Position numbers and translations under genes: made by a program
Notes under the pieces: generated by a model
Told to the model about the DNA's origin: nothing
Seen by the model: only the letters and a program-made list of their open reading frames with translations
The model's database searches: none
Shown here: positions 25,730-33,502 of the stretch, one piece after another
Numbering within the stretch: position 1 is the stretch's first letter
Layout: each line of letters begins with the position of its first letter
From: JBAXTE01 sp037130365
GTDB lineage: Bacteria > Bacteroidota > Bacteroidia > Bacteroidales > WCHB1-69
Reading direction: 5' to 3'
NCBI GenBank assembly: GCA_037130365.1
Contig: JBAXTE010000027.1
Location: 1 to 55,341, forward strand
DNA: 55,341 nucleotides

Positions 25730-27103
25730 ATGGAAAACGAACAATTTCAACATGCTCTGATTTTTAGAGAGGATATATGTATTGGATGTTCACATTGTAT
25801 GATGATTTGTCCTACTGAAGCTATTCGAGTTAAAAATGGAAAAGCTCAATTAATGGACAATAGGTGCGTAGATTGTGGCGAATGTTATCGAGTTTGTCCT
25901 GTGGGAGCAATTATTGTTCACCAAGATGATTTTAATGATATTTTTGCTTATAAGCATCGAATAGCCCTTATTCCTTCCGTTTTTACAGGTCAGTTTCCCG
26001 AAAAATACAACCATAAAGATATTTTAGATGCTGTTTACGAACTAGGTTTTACCGATGTGTATGAAGTGGAGCAAGGTGCCCCATTTTTAGCTGAACTATT
26101 CAATGAGCAAATTCAAAATAAAAAAGATATTCGTCCACTAATTTCACCATTTTGCCCAGCAATTGTTCGATTAATTCAAGTGAAATTTCCTACTTTAATT
26201 GATCATCTGATTCCATTAAAAGCACCTTTAGATATTACAGCTCTTCATGCACGTAAAGTGCTCTCCGAATCGGGAATAAATCCAAAGGATATTGGAGTTT
26301 TCTATGTTACACCTTGTGCCGCAAAAATTGTCGCTATAAAAAATCCTGTTGGCGAAACAAAATCGGCAATCGATGGGGTAATTAATATGAACTACTTGTT
26401 CAATAAGATTTTTAAATATCTTAAAAGTAATCCTCGAAAAGGAATTATGACTCATCAATTTGAGCCGTTATCGCCACAAGCAGTAAAATGGAGCTTGACT
26501 CGTGGAGAAACTGATTTTATGAAAGATTGTCGGAGTTTGGCTATCGATGAAATTTCCAATGTGATTGAGTTTTTGGAAAAAGTTGAAAATGAAGAGATAA
26601 AAGGGGTCGATTTTCTCGAACTTCGTGCTTGCGACGAAAGTTGTGCAGGCGGAATTTTATGTTCTGGAAACCGCTTTCTTACTGTTGATAAACTTCAAAA
26701 CAGAGCTTCAAAATGTGATAAAGTACTCGAATCTGAGATCACAAATGTAGCAAAATCTATTGCTGAGAATTCGGAATATCTTCGCCAAAATGCAAATATT
26801 GGAGAAATCCCAGCTCGCTCTATGCTCAAACTCGATGATAATATGGCAGATGCAATGGCCAAAATGAAACGTATATACGAAATCAATCGATCTTTACCTC
26901 AAGTAGATTGCGGTATTTGTGGAACCCCTTCCTGTCAATCGCTGGCGGAAGATATTGTTCAACAAAATGCGAATATAAAACAATGTGTTTTTGTTCAGAA
27001 AATTCTCGAGCAAAACGATAAATTGGAGTCTGGCGAAGCTATTCGAATAATGAAGAGCATCTGGAGTGATAATAAATTAGATAAAAATAGTTTCAAAGAT
27101 TAA
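25730..27103 (+). CDS. Hydrogenase-like iron-sulfur protein, putative redox/H2 sensor
   Basis: 457 residues. Two N-terminal [4Fe-4S] ferredoxin motifs (Cys17/20/23/27 and Cys46/49/52/56) precede a [FeFe]-hydrogenase large-subunit domain. Four cysteines that would hold the [4Fe-4S] part of the H-cluster are present: Cys142 (SPFCPA), Cys196 (TPCAAK), Cys301 and Cys305 (RACDESCAGG). The proton-transfer Cys of catalytic enzymes (TSCCPAW) is Phe141 and ACPGGC is altered, so fast H2 turnover is unlikely. A C-terminal PF04060-type cluster motif (Cys394, 397, 402, 419) ends the protein. This architecture belongs to the putative sensory hydrogenase-like proteins, distinct from HydA encoded downstream. 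Cofactor assembly would need HydEFG, not in the window. Confidence 0.85.
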   Translation: MENEQFQHALIFREDICIGCSHCMMICPTEAIRVKNGKAQLMDNRCVDCGECYRVCPVGAIIVHQDDFNDIFAYKHRIALIPSVFTGQFPEKYNHKDILDAVYELGFTDVYEVEQGAPFLAELFNEQIQNKKDIRPLISPFCPAIVRLIQVKFPTLIDHLIPLKAPLDITALHARKVLSESGINPKDIGVFYVTPCAAKIVAIKNPVGETKSAIDGVINMNYLFNKIFKYLKSNPRKGIMTHQFEPLSPQAVKWSLTRGETDFMKDCRSLAIDEISNVIEFLEKVENEEIKGVDFLELRACDESCAGGILCSGNRFLTVDKLQNRASKCDKVLESEITNVAKSIAENSEYLRQNANIGEIPARSMLKLDDNMADAMAKMKRIYEINRSLPQVDCGICGTPSCQSLAEDIVQQNANIKQCVFVQKILEQNDKLESGEAIRIMKSIWSDNKLDKNSFKD

Positions 27104-27138
27104 AATTATAAGATTTTAAATATATATACTTTTCCAAA

Positions 27139-27474
27139 ATGAATGTAAAACAATTGGTCGAAAAATTAAATTTTGAAATAGTTGCTGGCACAGAAGGTCT
27201 TCAAAATGAAGTTATTGGAGGATATTCTTCCGATTTATTGAGTGATGTTATGGGACACGCTGAAGCAGGTTGTATTTGGATTACATTGCAAACACATAAA
27301 AATGTGATGGCAATTGCATCCCTTAAAGAGCTTGCTGCCGTGGTTTTAGTAAAAGGGTTTCAACCCGATCCGGATATGTTGCAACAAGCCAATATTGAAG
27401 GAATTCCTGTGTTGGTAACTAATGAATCTACGTTTGAAATCAATGGTCTGATTTTTAATTTGTTAAATAAATAA
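27139..27474 (+). CDS. DRTGG-domain protein 2
   Basis: 111 residues. VAGTEGLQNEVIGGYSSDLL, then SDVMGHAEAGCIWITLQTHK and NVMAIASLKELAAVVL, is a clear DRTGG-domain signature. It shares layout with the protein at 24945 (same length, SDLxSDV at the same place, final 'STF...G-L' segment), but sequence identity is modest. The two copies flank the RsbW-like ATPase and the hydrogenase-like sensor. It ends 4 nt before the PHP gene. Confidence 0.8.
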   Translation: MNVKQLVEKLNFEIVAGTEGLQNEVIGGYSSDLLSDVMGHAEAGCIWITLQTHKNVMAIASLKELAAVVLVKGFQPDPDMLQQANIEGIPVLVTNESTFEINGLIFNLLNK

Positions 27475-27478
27475 TTGA

Positions 27479-28234
27479 ATGTTCTCTTTTAAAGCTGATT
27501 TACATATTCATACTGTGCTTTCTCCTTGTGGCGACTTGGAGATGAGCCCTGATGCTATTGTAAGGCGTGCTCTAGAAGAAAAATTAGATATCATTGCGAT
27601 TACCGATCATAATACTACCCGCCAAGCAAAAGTAGTGAGAGAAATTGCTAAGCAATTTGGTCTTAAAGTGCTTTGTGGAGCTGAAGTTACTACAAAGGAA
27701 GAAGCACATTGTTTAGCAATTTTTGACGATGATGATGCCCTCGATAAATTTCAAAACTATTTGGATGAACATCTGCCAAATATTAAAAACGATGTTCACA
27801 AATTTGGATATCAAGTTGCCGTTGATGCTAATAATGATATCTTTTTTGAAGAAGAAAGATTGTTGATCTCAGCGTTAAATCAATCTGTTGAACAAATTGA
27901 ACATAACGTGCATCAGCTTGGAGGTCTATTTATTCCGGCTCATGTGGACAAATTTAAAAACAGTATTATTCAGCAATTGGGGTTTTTACCTAAAGATTTG
28001 GCCGTAGATGCGTTAGAACTAACTTTTAGAGAAAATCCTGAAAGTTATAAAATCAAAAATCCATATTTAAAAAAATATTCTTTTATTCAAAGTTCTGACG
28101 CTCATATGCTCAACCAAATTGGAACTACCTATACATTCTTCAATATTGAACATCGTTCGATTAAAGAGATTAAAATGGCTTTATTTCAACAAGATGGTAG
28201 ATTTATTAAAAACAAGGACAATTGTGAAAATTAG
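27479..28234 (+). CDS. PHP-domain phosphoesterase
   Basis: 251 residues with the four PHP metal motifs: DLHIHTVLSPCGD, IAITDHNTT, the GAEVTT/AHCLAIF pair with FIPAHVDK, and a late SSDAHML. The family hydrolyses phosphomonoesters or other small phosphates with a di- or trinuclear metal centre. It is smaller than histidinol-phosphatase and unrelated to the PHP part of DnaE nearby. In this operon it may make or remove a small signal for the DRTGG proteins or the kinases, which is inference from context only. Confidence 0.85.
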   Translation: MFSFKADLHIHTVLSPCGDLEMSPDAIVRRALEEKLDIIAITDHNTTRQAKVVREIAKQFGLKVLCGAEVTTKEEAHCLAIFDDDDALDKFQNYLDEHLPNIKNDVHKFGYQVAVDANNDIFFEEERLLISALNQSVEQIEHNVHQLGGLFIPAHVDKFKNSIIQQLGFLPKDLAVDALELTFRENPESYKIKNPYLKKYSFIQSSDAHMLNQIGTTYTFFNIEHRSIKEIKMALFQQDGRFIKNKDNCEN

Positions 28235-28279
28235 AACATCAAAAATGAGGAAATTTGAATTATTTTTAAGACCTTTGCA

Positions 28280-28828
28280 ATGAAAGATTTAGCGATGCAT
28301 ATTATGGATATTATTCAAAACTCATTATCAGCTGAAGCTTCACTAGTTCAGATAGATATAGAAGAAAATATTGCTGACAATAAATTTGAAATTACAATTA
28401 AAGATAATGGAAAAGGAATGGATTTAGAAATGTTGAAAAATGTAACAGATCCATATTGCACTTCTCGCACTACTCGAAAAGTAGGGTTAGGAATTCCTTT
28501 AATCAAACAAAATGCAGAACTTACTGGAGGATTTGTTAATCTTACATCCGAAGTTGGACTAGGTACTACTTTTACAGCTCTATTTTCGCATTCTCATATT
28601 GACAGACCTCCGCTGGGTGATATTGCAGGAACGATAGTTCTTACAGCTTCTGCAAATCCAAAAGTTGAATTTATTTATACACATTCAAAAGATGGAAATA
28701 GCTACTGTTTTGATACTCGTGAGATAAAAGCAGTGCTCGATGATGTCCCAATCTCTAATTTGGAGATGATAAAATACCTTAGGGAAATGATAGAAGAAAA
28801 CTTAAAAGATATACATGTAAAAAATTAA
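28280..28828 (+). CDS. Stand-alone histidine-kinase-type ATPase domain
   Basis: 182 residues. The GHKL domain occupies ~1-110: N box HIMDIIQNSLSAEA, G1 DNGKGM, and TTRKVGLGIPLIKQNAEL with G2. There is no dimerisation/phosphoacceptor (DHp) domain, no sensor domain and no transmembrane segment. The C-terminal ~70 residues (from about GTIVLTASANP) are of unknown type. It cannot autophosphorylate a histidine in cis, so it should act on another protein or work as an ATP-driven switch. It is the last gene of the signalling half of the operon, 26 nt before the [2Fe-2S] protein gene. Confidence 0.8.
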   Translation: MKDLAMHIMDIIQNSLSAEASLVQIDIEENIADNKFEITIKDNGKGMDLEMLKNVTDPYCTSRTTRKVGLGIPLIKQNAELTGGFVNLTSEVGLGTTFTALFSHSHIDRPPLGDIAGTIVLTASANPKVEFIYTHSKDGNSYCFDTREIKAVLDDVPISNLEMIKYLREMIEENLKDIHVKN

Positions 28829-28854
28829 ATTAATACATAATAATAAACAATTCT

Positions 28855-29253
28855 ATGGAAAAAATCAAATCATTGGCAGATCTGAAGAAAATTCAAGATC
28901 AAGTAAAAGCCAAAATTGATCTTAGAGAAAAAGCAAACAATTCTGAAGCTATGGTTCAGGTTAAAGTAGCAATGGCTACTTGTGGAATTGCTTCTGGTGC
29001 TAAAGAGGTAATGGATGTGATGATTGAAGAGTTCGAAAAAAGAAGCATCGATGCGGTCGTAACTCAAACTGGTTGTATGGGTTATTGCTACGCTGAACCA
29101 ACAATTGAAGTAACGAAACCTGGTCAAGAACCCATTATTTTTGGCTATGTTAATGCTAAAAAAGCTACTGAAATTATTGCAAAGTATGTAGTTAACAACG
29201 AACTCGTTGAAGGCATCATTCCTGTTAATTATCAATCGATCGACAACAAATAA
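28855..29253 (+). CDS. Thioredoxin-like [2Fe-2S] ferredoxin, hydrogenase-associated
   Basis: 132 residues. VKVAMATCGIASGAKEVMDV and TQTGCMGYCYAEPTIEV are the two halves of a thioredoxin-like [2Fe-2S] fold. Only three of the usual four cluster cysteines are present (ATCGIASG lacks the second one seen in HydC CLGTAC and HydB CGGTGC). This is also the pattern I recall for this small hydrogenase-operon family, so it is probably not a mutation. It likely passes electrons within or to the HydABC complex. HydB starts 17 nt downstream. Confidence 0.8.
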   Translation: MEKIKSLADLKKIQDQVKAKIDLREKANNSEAMVQVKVAMATCGIASGAKEVMDVMIEEFEKRSIDAVVTQTGCMGYCYAEPTIEVTKPGQEPIIFGYVNAKKATEIIAKYVVNNELVEGIIPVNYQSIDNK

Positions 29254-29256
29254 AAA

Positions 29257-29262
29257 AAGGAG
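29257..29262 (+). promoter_or_regulatory. Shine-Dalgarno AAGGAG of hydB
   Basis: AAGGAG lies 8 nt before ATG 29271. Equivalent sites precede hydA (31069-31074) and hydC (32872-32877). They are unusual here because most genes in this window lack such sites. Confidence 0.75.
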
Positions 29263-29270
29263 ACTATCGA

Positions 29271-31064
29271 ATGGCACAGTACAAATATCACATTTTAATA
29301 TGCGGAGGAACTGGTTGTAAGGCTTCGCAAAGTGATAAAATTCAAGCAGAATTTAAATCGATTATCGAAGAAAAAGGCTTAGATAACGATATTCAAGTAA
29401 TTATGACCGGATGTTTCGGCTTTTGCGAAAAAGGCCCAATCGTTAAAATGATGCCCGACAATACTTTCTACACGCAAGTGACCCCAGAAGATTGTCGCGA
29501 AATCGTTGATGAACATCTTGTTAAAGGGAGAAAAGTAAACCGTTTACTTTATCAAGATCCTGAAAATAAGGAGCATATTGCTGATTCAAAACACATGGGT
29601 TTCTACAAAAAACAAATTCGTATTGCACTTCGTAATTGCGGATTTATCAACCCAGAAGATATTAATGAGTATATCTCTCGTGATGGTTATCAAGCACTTG
29701 CTTCTGTGTTAGAAGCAAATAACCCACAACAAACCATAGACATAATTAAAAAGTCTGGTCTTCGCGGACGTGGTGGTGGTGGTTTCCCTACTGGTCTAAA
29801 ATGGGAATTTGCTGCAAAAAACAAAGCTGACCAAAAATATGTAGTTTGTAATGCGGATGAAGGTGATCCAGGTGCATTTATGGATCGTTCAATTTTAGAA
29901 GGTGATCCTCATTCTGTCCTTGAAGCTATGACCGTTAATGGTTTTTGCATCGGCGCTACAAAAGGGGTAATTTATATTCGTGCGGAATATCCATTGGCTA
30001 TCGAACGATTAAAAATTGCAATTAACCAAGCTCGTGAATTTGGACTCTTAGGAGAAAAAATCTTAGGCTCTGATTTCGATTTTAATATTGAAATGAGATA
30101 TGGAGCTGGTGCTTTCGTTTGTGGTGAAGAAACTGCGCTAATTCATTCAATGGAAGGTCAACGTGGTGAACCTACTTTTAAACCTCCTTTTCCTGCAGAA
30201 AGTGGCTATAATGGAAAACCTACCAATGTAAATAATGTAGAGACTTATGCGAATATTCCTGCTATTATTTTAAAAGGTGCTGAATGGTTTTCTTCAATTG
30301 GTACAGAAAAATCAAAAGGAACAAAAGTATTTGCTCTTGCTGGAAAAATCAACAACGTTGGACTTATCGAAGTTCCAATGGGAATTACACTTCGTGAAAT
30401 TATTTTTGAAATTGGTGGTGGCATCAAAGACGGAAAAGAATTCAAATCAGTTCAAACTGGTGGACCTTCTGGCGGTTGCTTAACCAAAGCACATCTTGAT
30501 ACTCCAATAGATTATGATAATCTTATAGCAGCTGGTTCTATGATGGGTTCTGGTGGTATGATTGTTATGGATGAGGATGATTGTATGGTCTCAATTGCTA
30601 AGTTTTATTTAGAATTTACAGTTGAAGAATCATGCGGAAAATGTACTCCATGCCGTATTGGCAACAAACGTTTACACGAAATCCTTGATAAGATTACTAA
30701 AGGTAACGGGACCATGGAAGATCTCGAAAATCTTAAAAACTTAAGTAATGTAATTAAAGATACTGCTTTATGTGGTTTAGGTCAAACTTCTCCTAATCCT
30801 GTGTTATCAACCCTAGATAATTTCTGGGATGAGTATATTACTCATATAAACGATAAGAAATGTCCCGCAGGTCAATGTCGTGATTTAATGCGTTACGAAA
30901 TTGAAGCAGAATCTTGTGTTGGCTGTACCGCTTGCGCTCGTAATTGTCCAGTTAACGCAATTGAAGGTGAACGTAAACAAATTCACACTATTCGTCAAGA
31001 TATTTGCATTAAATGTGGTGCTTGCTACGAAAAATGTAAGTTTAATGCAATTTTCATTAAATAA
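29271..31064 (+). CDS. hydB: NADH-binding subunit of bifurcating [FeFe] hydrogenase
   Basis: 597 residues. N-terminal thioredoxin-like [2Fe-2S] domain (CGGTGC, TGCFGFC). Then a NuoF-like core with the FMN/NAD site (RGRGGGGFPTGLKWEF, NADEGDPGAFMDRS, GAGAFVCGEETALI) and the [4Fe-4S] motif SCGKCTPCRIGNKRL. A C-terminal tail carries two [4Fe-4S] clusters (CVGCTACARNCPVNAI, CIKCGACYEKC). This is the architecture of HydB of trimeric electron-bifurcating or NAD-linked [FeFe] hydrogenases. It exchanges electrons between NADH and ferredoxin/HydA. The tail distinguishes it from NuoF of complex I. Codons such as CGT and GGT are frequent, consistent with high expression. Confidence 0.95.
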   Translation: MAQYKYHILICGGTGCKASQSDKIQAEFKSIIEEKGLDNDIQVIMTGCFGFCEKGPIVKMMPDNTFYTQVTPEDCREIVDEHLVKGRKVNRLLYQDPENKEHIADSKHMGFYKKQIRIALRNCGFINPEDINEYISRDGYQALASVLEANNPQQTIDIIKKSGLRGRGGGGFPTGLKWEFAAKNKADQKYVVCNADEGDPGAFMDRSILEGDPHSVLEAMTVNGFCIGATKGVIYIRAEYPLAIERLKIAINQAREFGLLGEKILGSDFDFNIEMRYGAGAFVCGEETALIHSMEGQRGEPTFKPPFPAESGYNGKPTNVNNVETYANIPAIILKGAEWFSSIGTEKSKGTKVFALAGKINNVGLIEVPMGITLREIIFEIGGGIKDGKEFKSVQTGGPSGGCLTKAHLDTPIDYDNLIAAGSMMGSGGMIVMDEDDCMVSIAKFYLEFTVEESCGKCTPCRIGNKRLHEILDKITKGNGTMEDLENLKNLSNVIKDTALCGLGQTSPNPVLSTLDNFWDEYITHINDKKCPAGQCRDLMRYEIEAESCVGCTACARNCPVNAIEGERKQIHTIRQDICIKCGACYEKCKFNAIFIK

Positions 31065-31085
31065 TCAGAAGGAGTAATATAGAAT

Positions 31086-32867
31086 ATGGAACTTATTAAA
31101 TTAACAATAGATAATAAAGCAATCGAGGTCGCTAAAGGAACTACAGTTCTTAAAGCTGCTCGTCAAAATGGTATAGAAATACCTACTTTGTGCTTTTTTG
31201 AACTCGACGATTTAAAAATTCAAAACAAACCAGGCGGTTGCCGAATTTGTGTAGTTGAAGTGGTAGGTCGTAAAAACTTAGCTCCTTCATGCGCCACTGA
31301 GTGTATGGAAGGAATGATTGTAAACACTCATTCAATGAGAGTTATTAATGCAAGAAGAACGGTTTTAGAGCTTATGCTTTCCGATCATCCTTTTGATTGT
31401 CTAATTTGTCCTAAAAGTGGACGTTGTGATCTTCAAGATCTTGCTCAAAAATTTGGCATCCGCGAAATCCCTTTCCAAGGTGAACAGTCTACTTACATTA
31501 AAGATATTTCTCCTTCAATTATTCGCGATGTTGACAAATGTATTATGTGTCGCCGTTGCGAAATGATGTGTAATGATTTTCAAACTGTTGGTGCACTTTC
31601 AGCCATAAATCGTGGTTTTGAAGCCGTTGTAGCCCCAGCTTTTGAACAAAAATTATCCGAATCATCATGTACTTTCTGTGGCCAATGTGTTGCTGTTTGT
31701 CCAGTTGGTGCGCTTACCGAAGTAGATAATACAGGAAAAGTTATTCGCTCAATTTCCGATAAATCAAAAACTGTAGTAGTACAAGTTGCTCCTGCTGTTC
31801 GTGTTGCACTCGGAGAAGAATTTGGAATGAAACCTGGTTCAATTGTTACTGGAAAATTAGCTGCTTCATTACGACGTTTAGGTTTTGATTATGTTTTTGA
31901 TACCGATTGGGCTGCCGATCTTACCATTTGGGAAGAAGGATTTGAACTTTTAGGACGCCTTACTCAATTCCTTGAAGGAGATAAATCAGTTAAACTTCCA
32001 ATTATGACCTCTTGCTGTCCTGCTTGGGTTAAATTCTTTGAACATAATTTTCCAAATATGATGGATATTCCATCTACAGCTAAATCACCTCAACAAATGT
32101 TTGGCGCAATGGCAAAAACATATTTTGCTGATAAATTAGCCATCAAACGCGAAGATATGATTGTTGTTTCTGTAATGCCTTGCGTTGCAAAGAAATATGA
32201 ATCAGCACGTGATGAGTTTAAAGTAAATGGAAATCCTGACGTGGATTATGCTATCACTACTCGCGAATTAGCTTCATTAATTCGTCAAGCAAATTTAGAT
32301 TTTAATACACTTCCTAACGAGGAGTTCGATTCACCACTTGGTTCTTCTACTGGTGCTGCTGTTATTTTTGGTGCTACAGGTGGAGTTATCGAAGCTGCCA
32401 CGCGTACCGCTTATGAAGTTTATACCAAAAAGAAACTCGATAAAGTAGACTTTGTTGAATTAAGAGGACTTGATGGTATTCGCTCGGCAACTATCGATTT
32501 TAATGGTTTGCCTATTAATATTGGAATAGCTCATGGTCTAGGCAACGCTAGAAAACTTCTTGAAGATATCCGCGATGGAAAATCAAAATTCCATGCAATA
32601 GAAATCATGGCTTGCCCTGGTGGTTGTATTAATGGTGGTGGACAACCTCAGCATCATGGAAATATTGATGTTATAAAAGCTCGTTGGGCTGCAATTTATG
32701 AAGAAGATGCTAATAAACCAATTCGTAAATCACACGAAAATCCTGATGTTATTCGTTTGTATGAAGAATTCTTAGGAAAACCTCTTGGAGAAAAATCACA
32801 CCATCTACTTCATACTCATTATTTTGACAGAAGAACTGATATCGAAATAGAATTGGATAATAATTAA
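31086..32867 (+). CDS. hydA: Catalytic [FeFe] hydrogenase subunit
   Basis: 593 residues. N-terminal [2Fe-2S] plant-type domain (GGCRICVVEV), a His-Cys [4Fe-4S] motif (DHPFDCLICPKSGRCDLQ), two ferredoxin clusters (CIMCRRCEMMC, CTFCGQCVAVCP), then the H-cluster domain. All three signatures are canonical: TSCCPAW (about 308-314), MPCVAKKYE (~364) and EIMACPGGCINGGGQP (~506-521). The proton-transfer Cys is intact. The C-terminal small-subunit-like tail (PDVIRLYEEFLGKPLGEKSH, HLLHTHY) is also present. It reduces protons or oxidises H2 and forms a soluble complex with HydB and HydC. Domain order fits group A3 (M3) enzymes. Confidence 0.97.
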   Translation: MELIKLTIDNKAIEVAKGTTVLKAARQNGIEIPTLCFFELDDLKIQNKPGGCRICVVEVVGRKNLAPSCATECMEGMIVNTHSMRVINARRTVLELMLSDHPFDCLICPKSGRCDLQDLAQKFGIREIPFQGEQSTYIKDISPSIIRDVDKCIMCRRCEMMCNDFQTVGALSAINRGFEAVVAPAFEQKLSESSCTFCGQCVAVCPVGALTEVDNTGKVIRSISDKSKTVVVQVAPAVRVALGEEFGMKPGSIVTGKLAASLRRLGFDYVFDTDWAADLTIWEEGFELLGRLTQFLEGDKSVKLPIMTSCCPAWVKFFEHNFPNMMDIPSTAKSPQQMFGAMAKTYFADKLAIKREDMIVVSVMPCVAKKYESARDEFKVNGNPDVDYAITTRELASLIRQANLDFNTLPNEEFDSPLGSSTGAAVIFGATGGVIEAATRTAYEVYTKKKLDKVDFVELRGLDGIRSATIDFNGLPINIGIAHGLGNARKLLEDIRDGKSKFHAIEIMACPGGCINGGGQPQHHGNIDVIKARWAAIYEEDANKPIRKSHENPDVIRLYEEFLGKPLGEKSHHLLHTHYFDRRTDIEIELDNN

Positions 32868-32885
32868 TCAAAAGGAGATTGTATA

Positions 32886-33371
32886 ATGTCACATATAAAA
32901 ATAAAATTAAAAGAAGAACAAGTTCAAGAATTGAAAGATGTTTGTAAATCATTCAATAACGAAGCTAGTGAACTAATAAACGTTCTTCATAAAGCGCAAG
33001 GTATCTTTGGGTATCTTCCAGCTGAAGTTCAAGAAATTATTGCGCATGAACTTAAAATTTCAATTGCGAAGGTTTATGGCGTAGTTTCTTTCTATTCATT
33101 CTTTTCGATGACACCAAAAGGTAAACATCCTATTGCAATTTGCTTAGGAACTGCTTGTTATGTTCGTGGTGCCGAAAAAGTGCTTGAAGAATTTAAACGT
33201 CAACTTCATATTGCAAATGGCGAAACAACTCCAAATGGTAAATTCTCTTTAAGCACCCTCCGCTGTGTAGGCGCTTGTGGACTTGCACCTGTTGTGCTCG
33301 TTGGTGAGAAAGTTTACGGTAGAGTTTCTCCAGAAGAGGTAAAGAAAATATTAGCCGAATATAACGACTAA
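32886..33371 (+). CDS. hydC: NuoE-like [2Fe-2S] subunit of bifurcating hydrogenase
   Basis: 161 residues, the usual NuoE size. N-terminal helical bundle (FGYLPAEVQEIIAHELKISI, then KVYGVVSFYSFF) and a thioredoxin-like [2Fe-2S] domain with four ligands, CLGTAC and RCVGACGLAP. It is the third subunit of the HydABC complex. AAGGAG precedes the ATG by 8 nt. It is the last gene of the operon, with a strong terminator 28 nt downstream. Confidence 0.95.
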   Translation: MSHIKIKLKEEQVQELKDVCKSFNNEASELINVLHKAQGIFGYLPAEVQEIIAHELKISIAKVYGVVSFYSFFSMTPKGKHPIAICLGTACYVRGAEKVLEEFKRQLHIANGETTPNGKFSLSTLRCVGACGLAPVVLVGEKVYGRVSPEEVKKILAEYND

Positions 33372-33398
33372 ATTATTCTTTAAAATTAGTTTGTTAAA

Positions 33399-33425
33399 AA
33401 ATAGAGCTTCGGCTCTATTTTTTTT
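33399..33425 (+). terminator. Intrinsic terminator of the hydrogenase operon
   Basis: AATAGAGC-TTCG-GCTCTATT hairpin with a stable UUCG tetraloop followed by eight or more T. Confidence 0.95.
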
Positions 33426-33502
33426 ACAAACTATTGACATTGTGGATTTTTTTTTGTTTATTTGCAAAATCAAAAACGTTTTAGTAATTAAAAATAAGGG
33501 TT

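Noticed and set aside
28870..29277. 135-codon minus-strand frame opposite the [2Fe-2S] protein
   Set aside because: Antisense to a conserved gene inside an operon. Codon shadow only.
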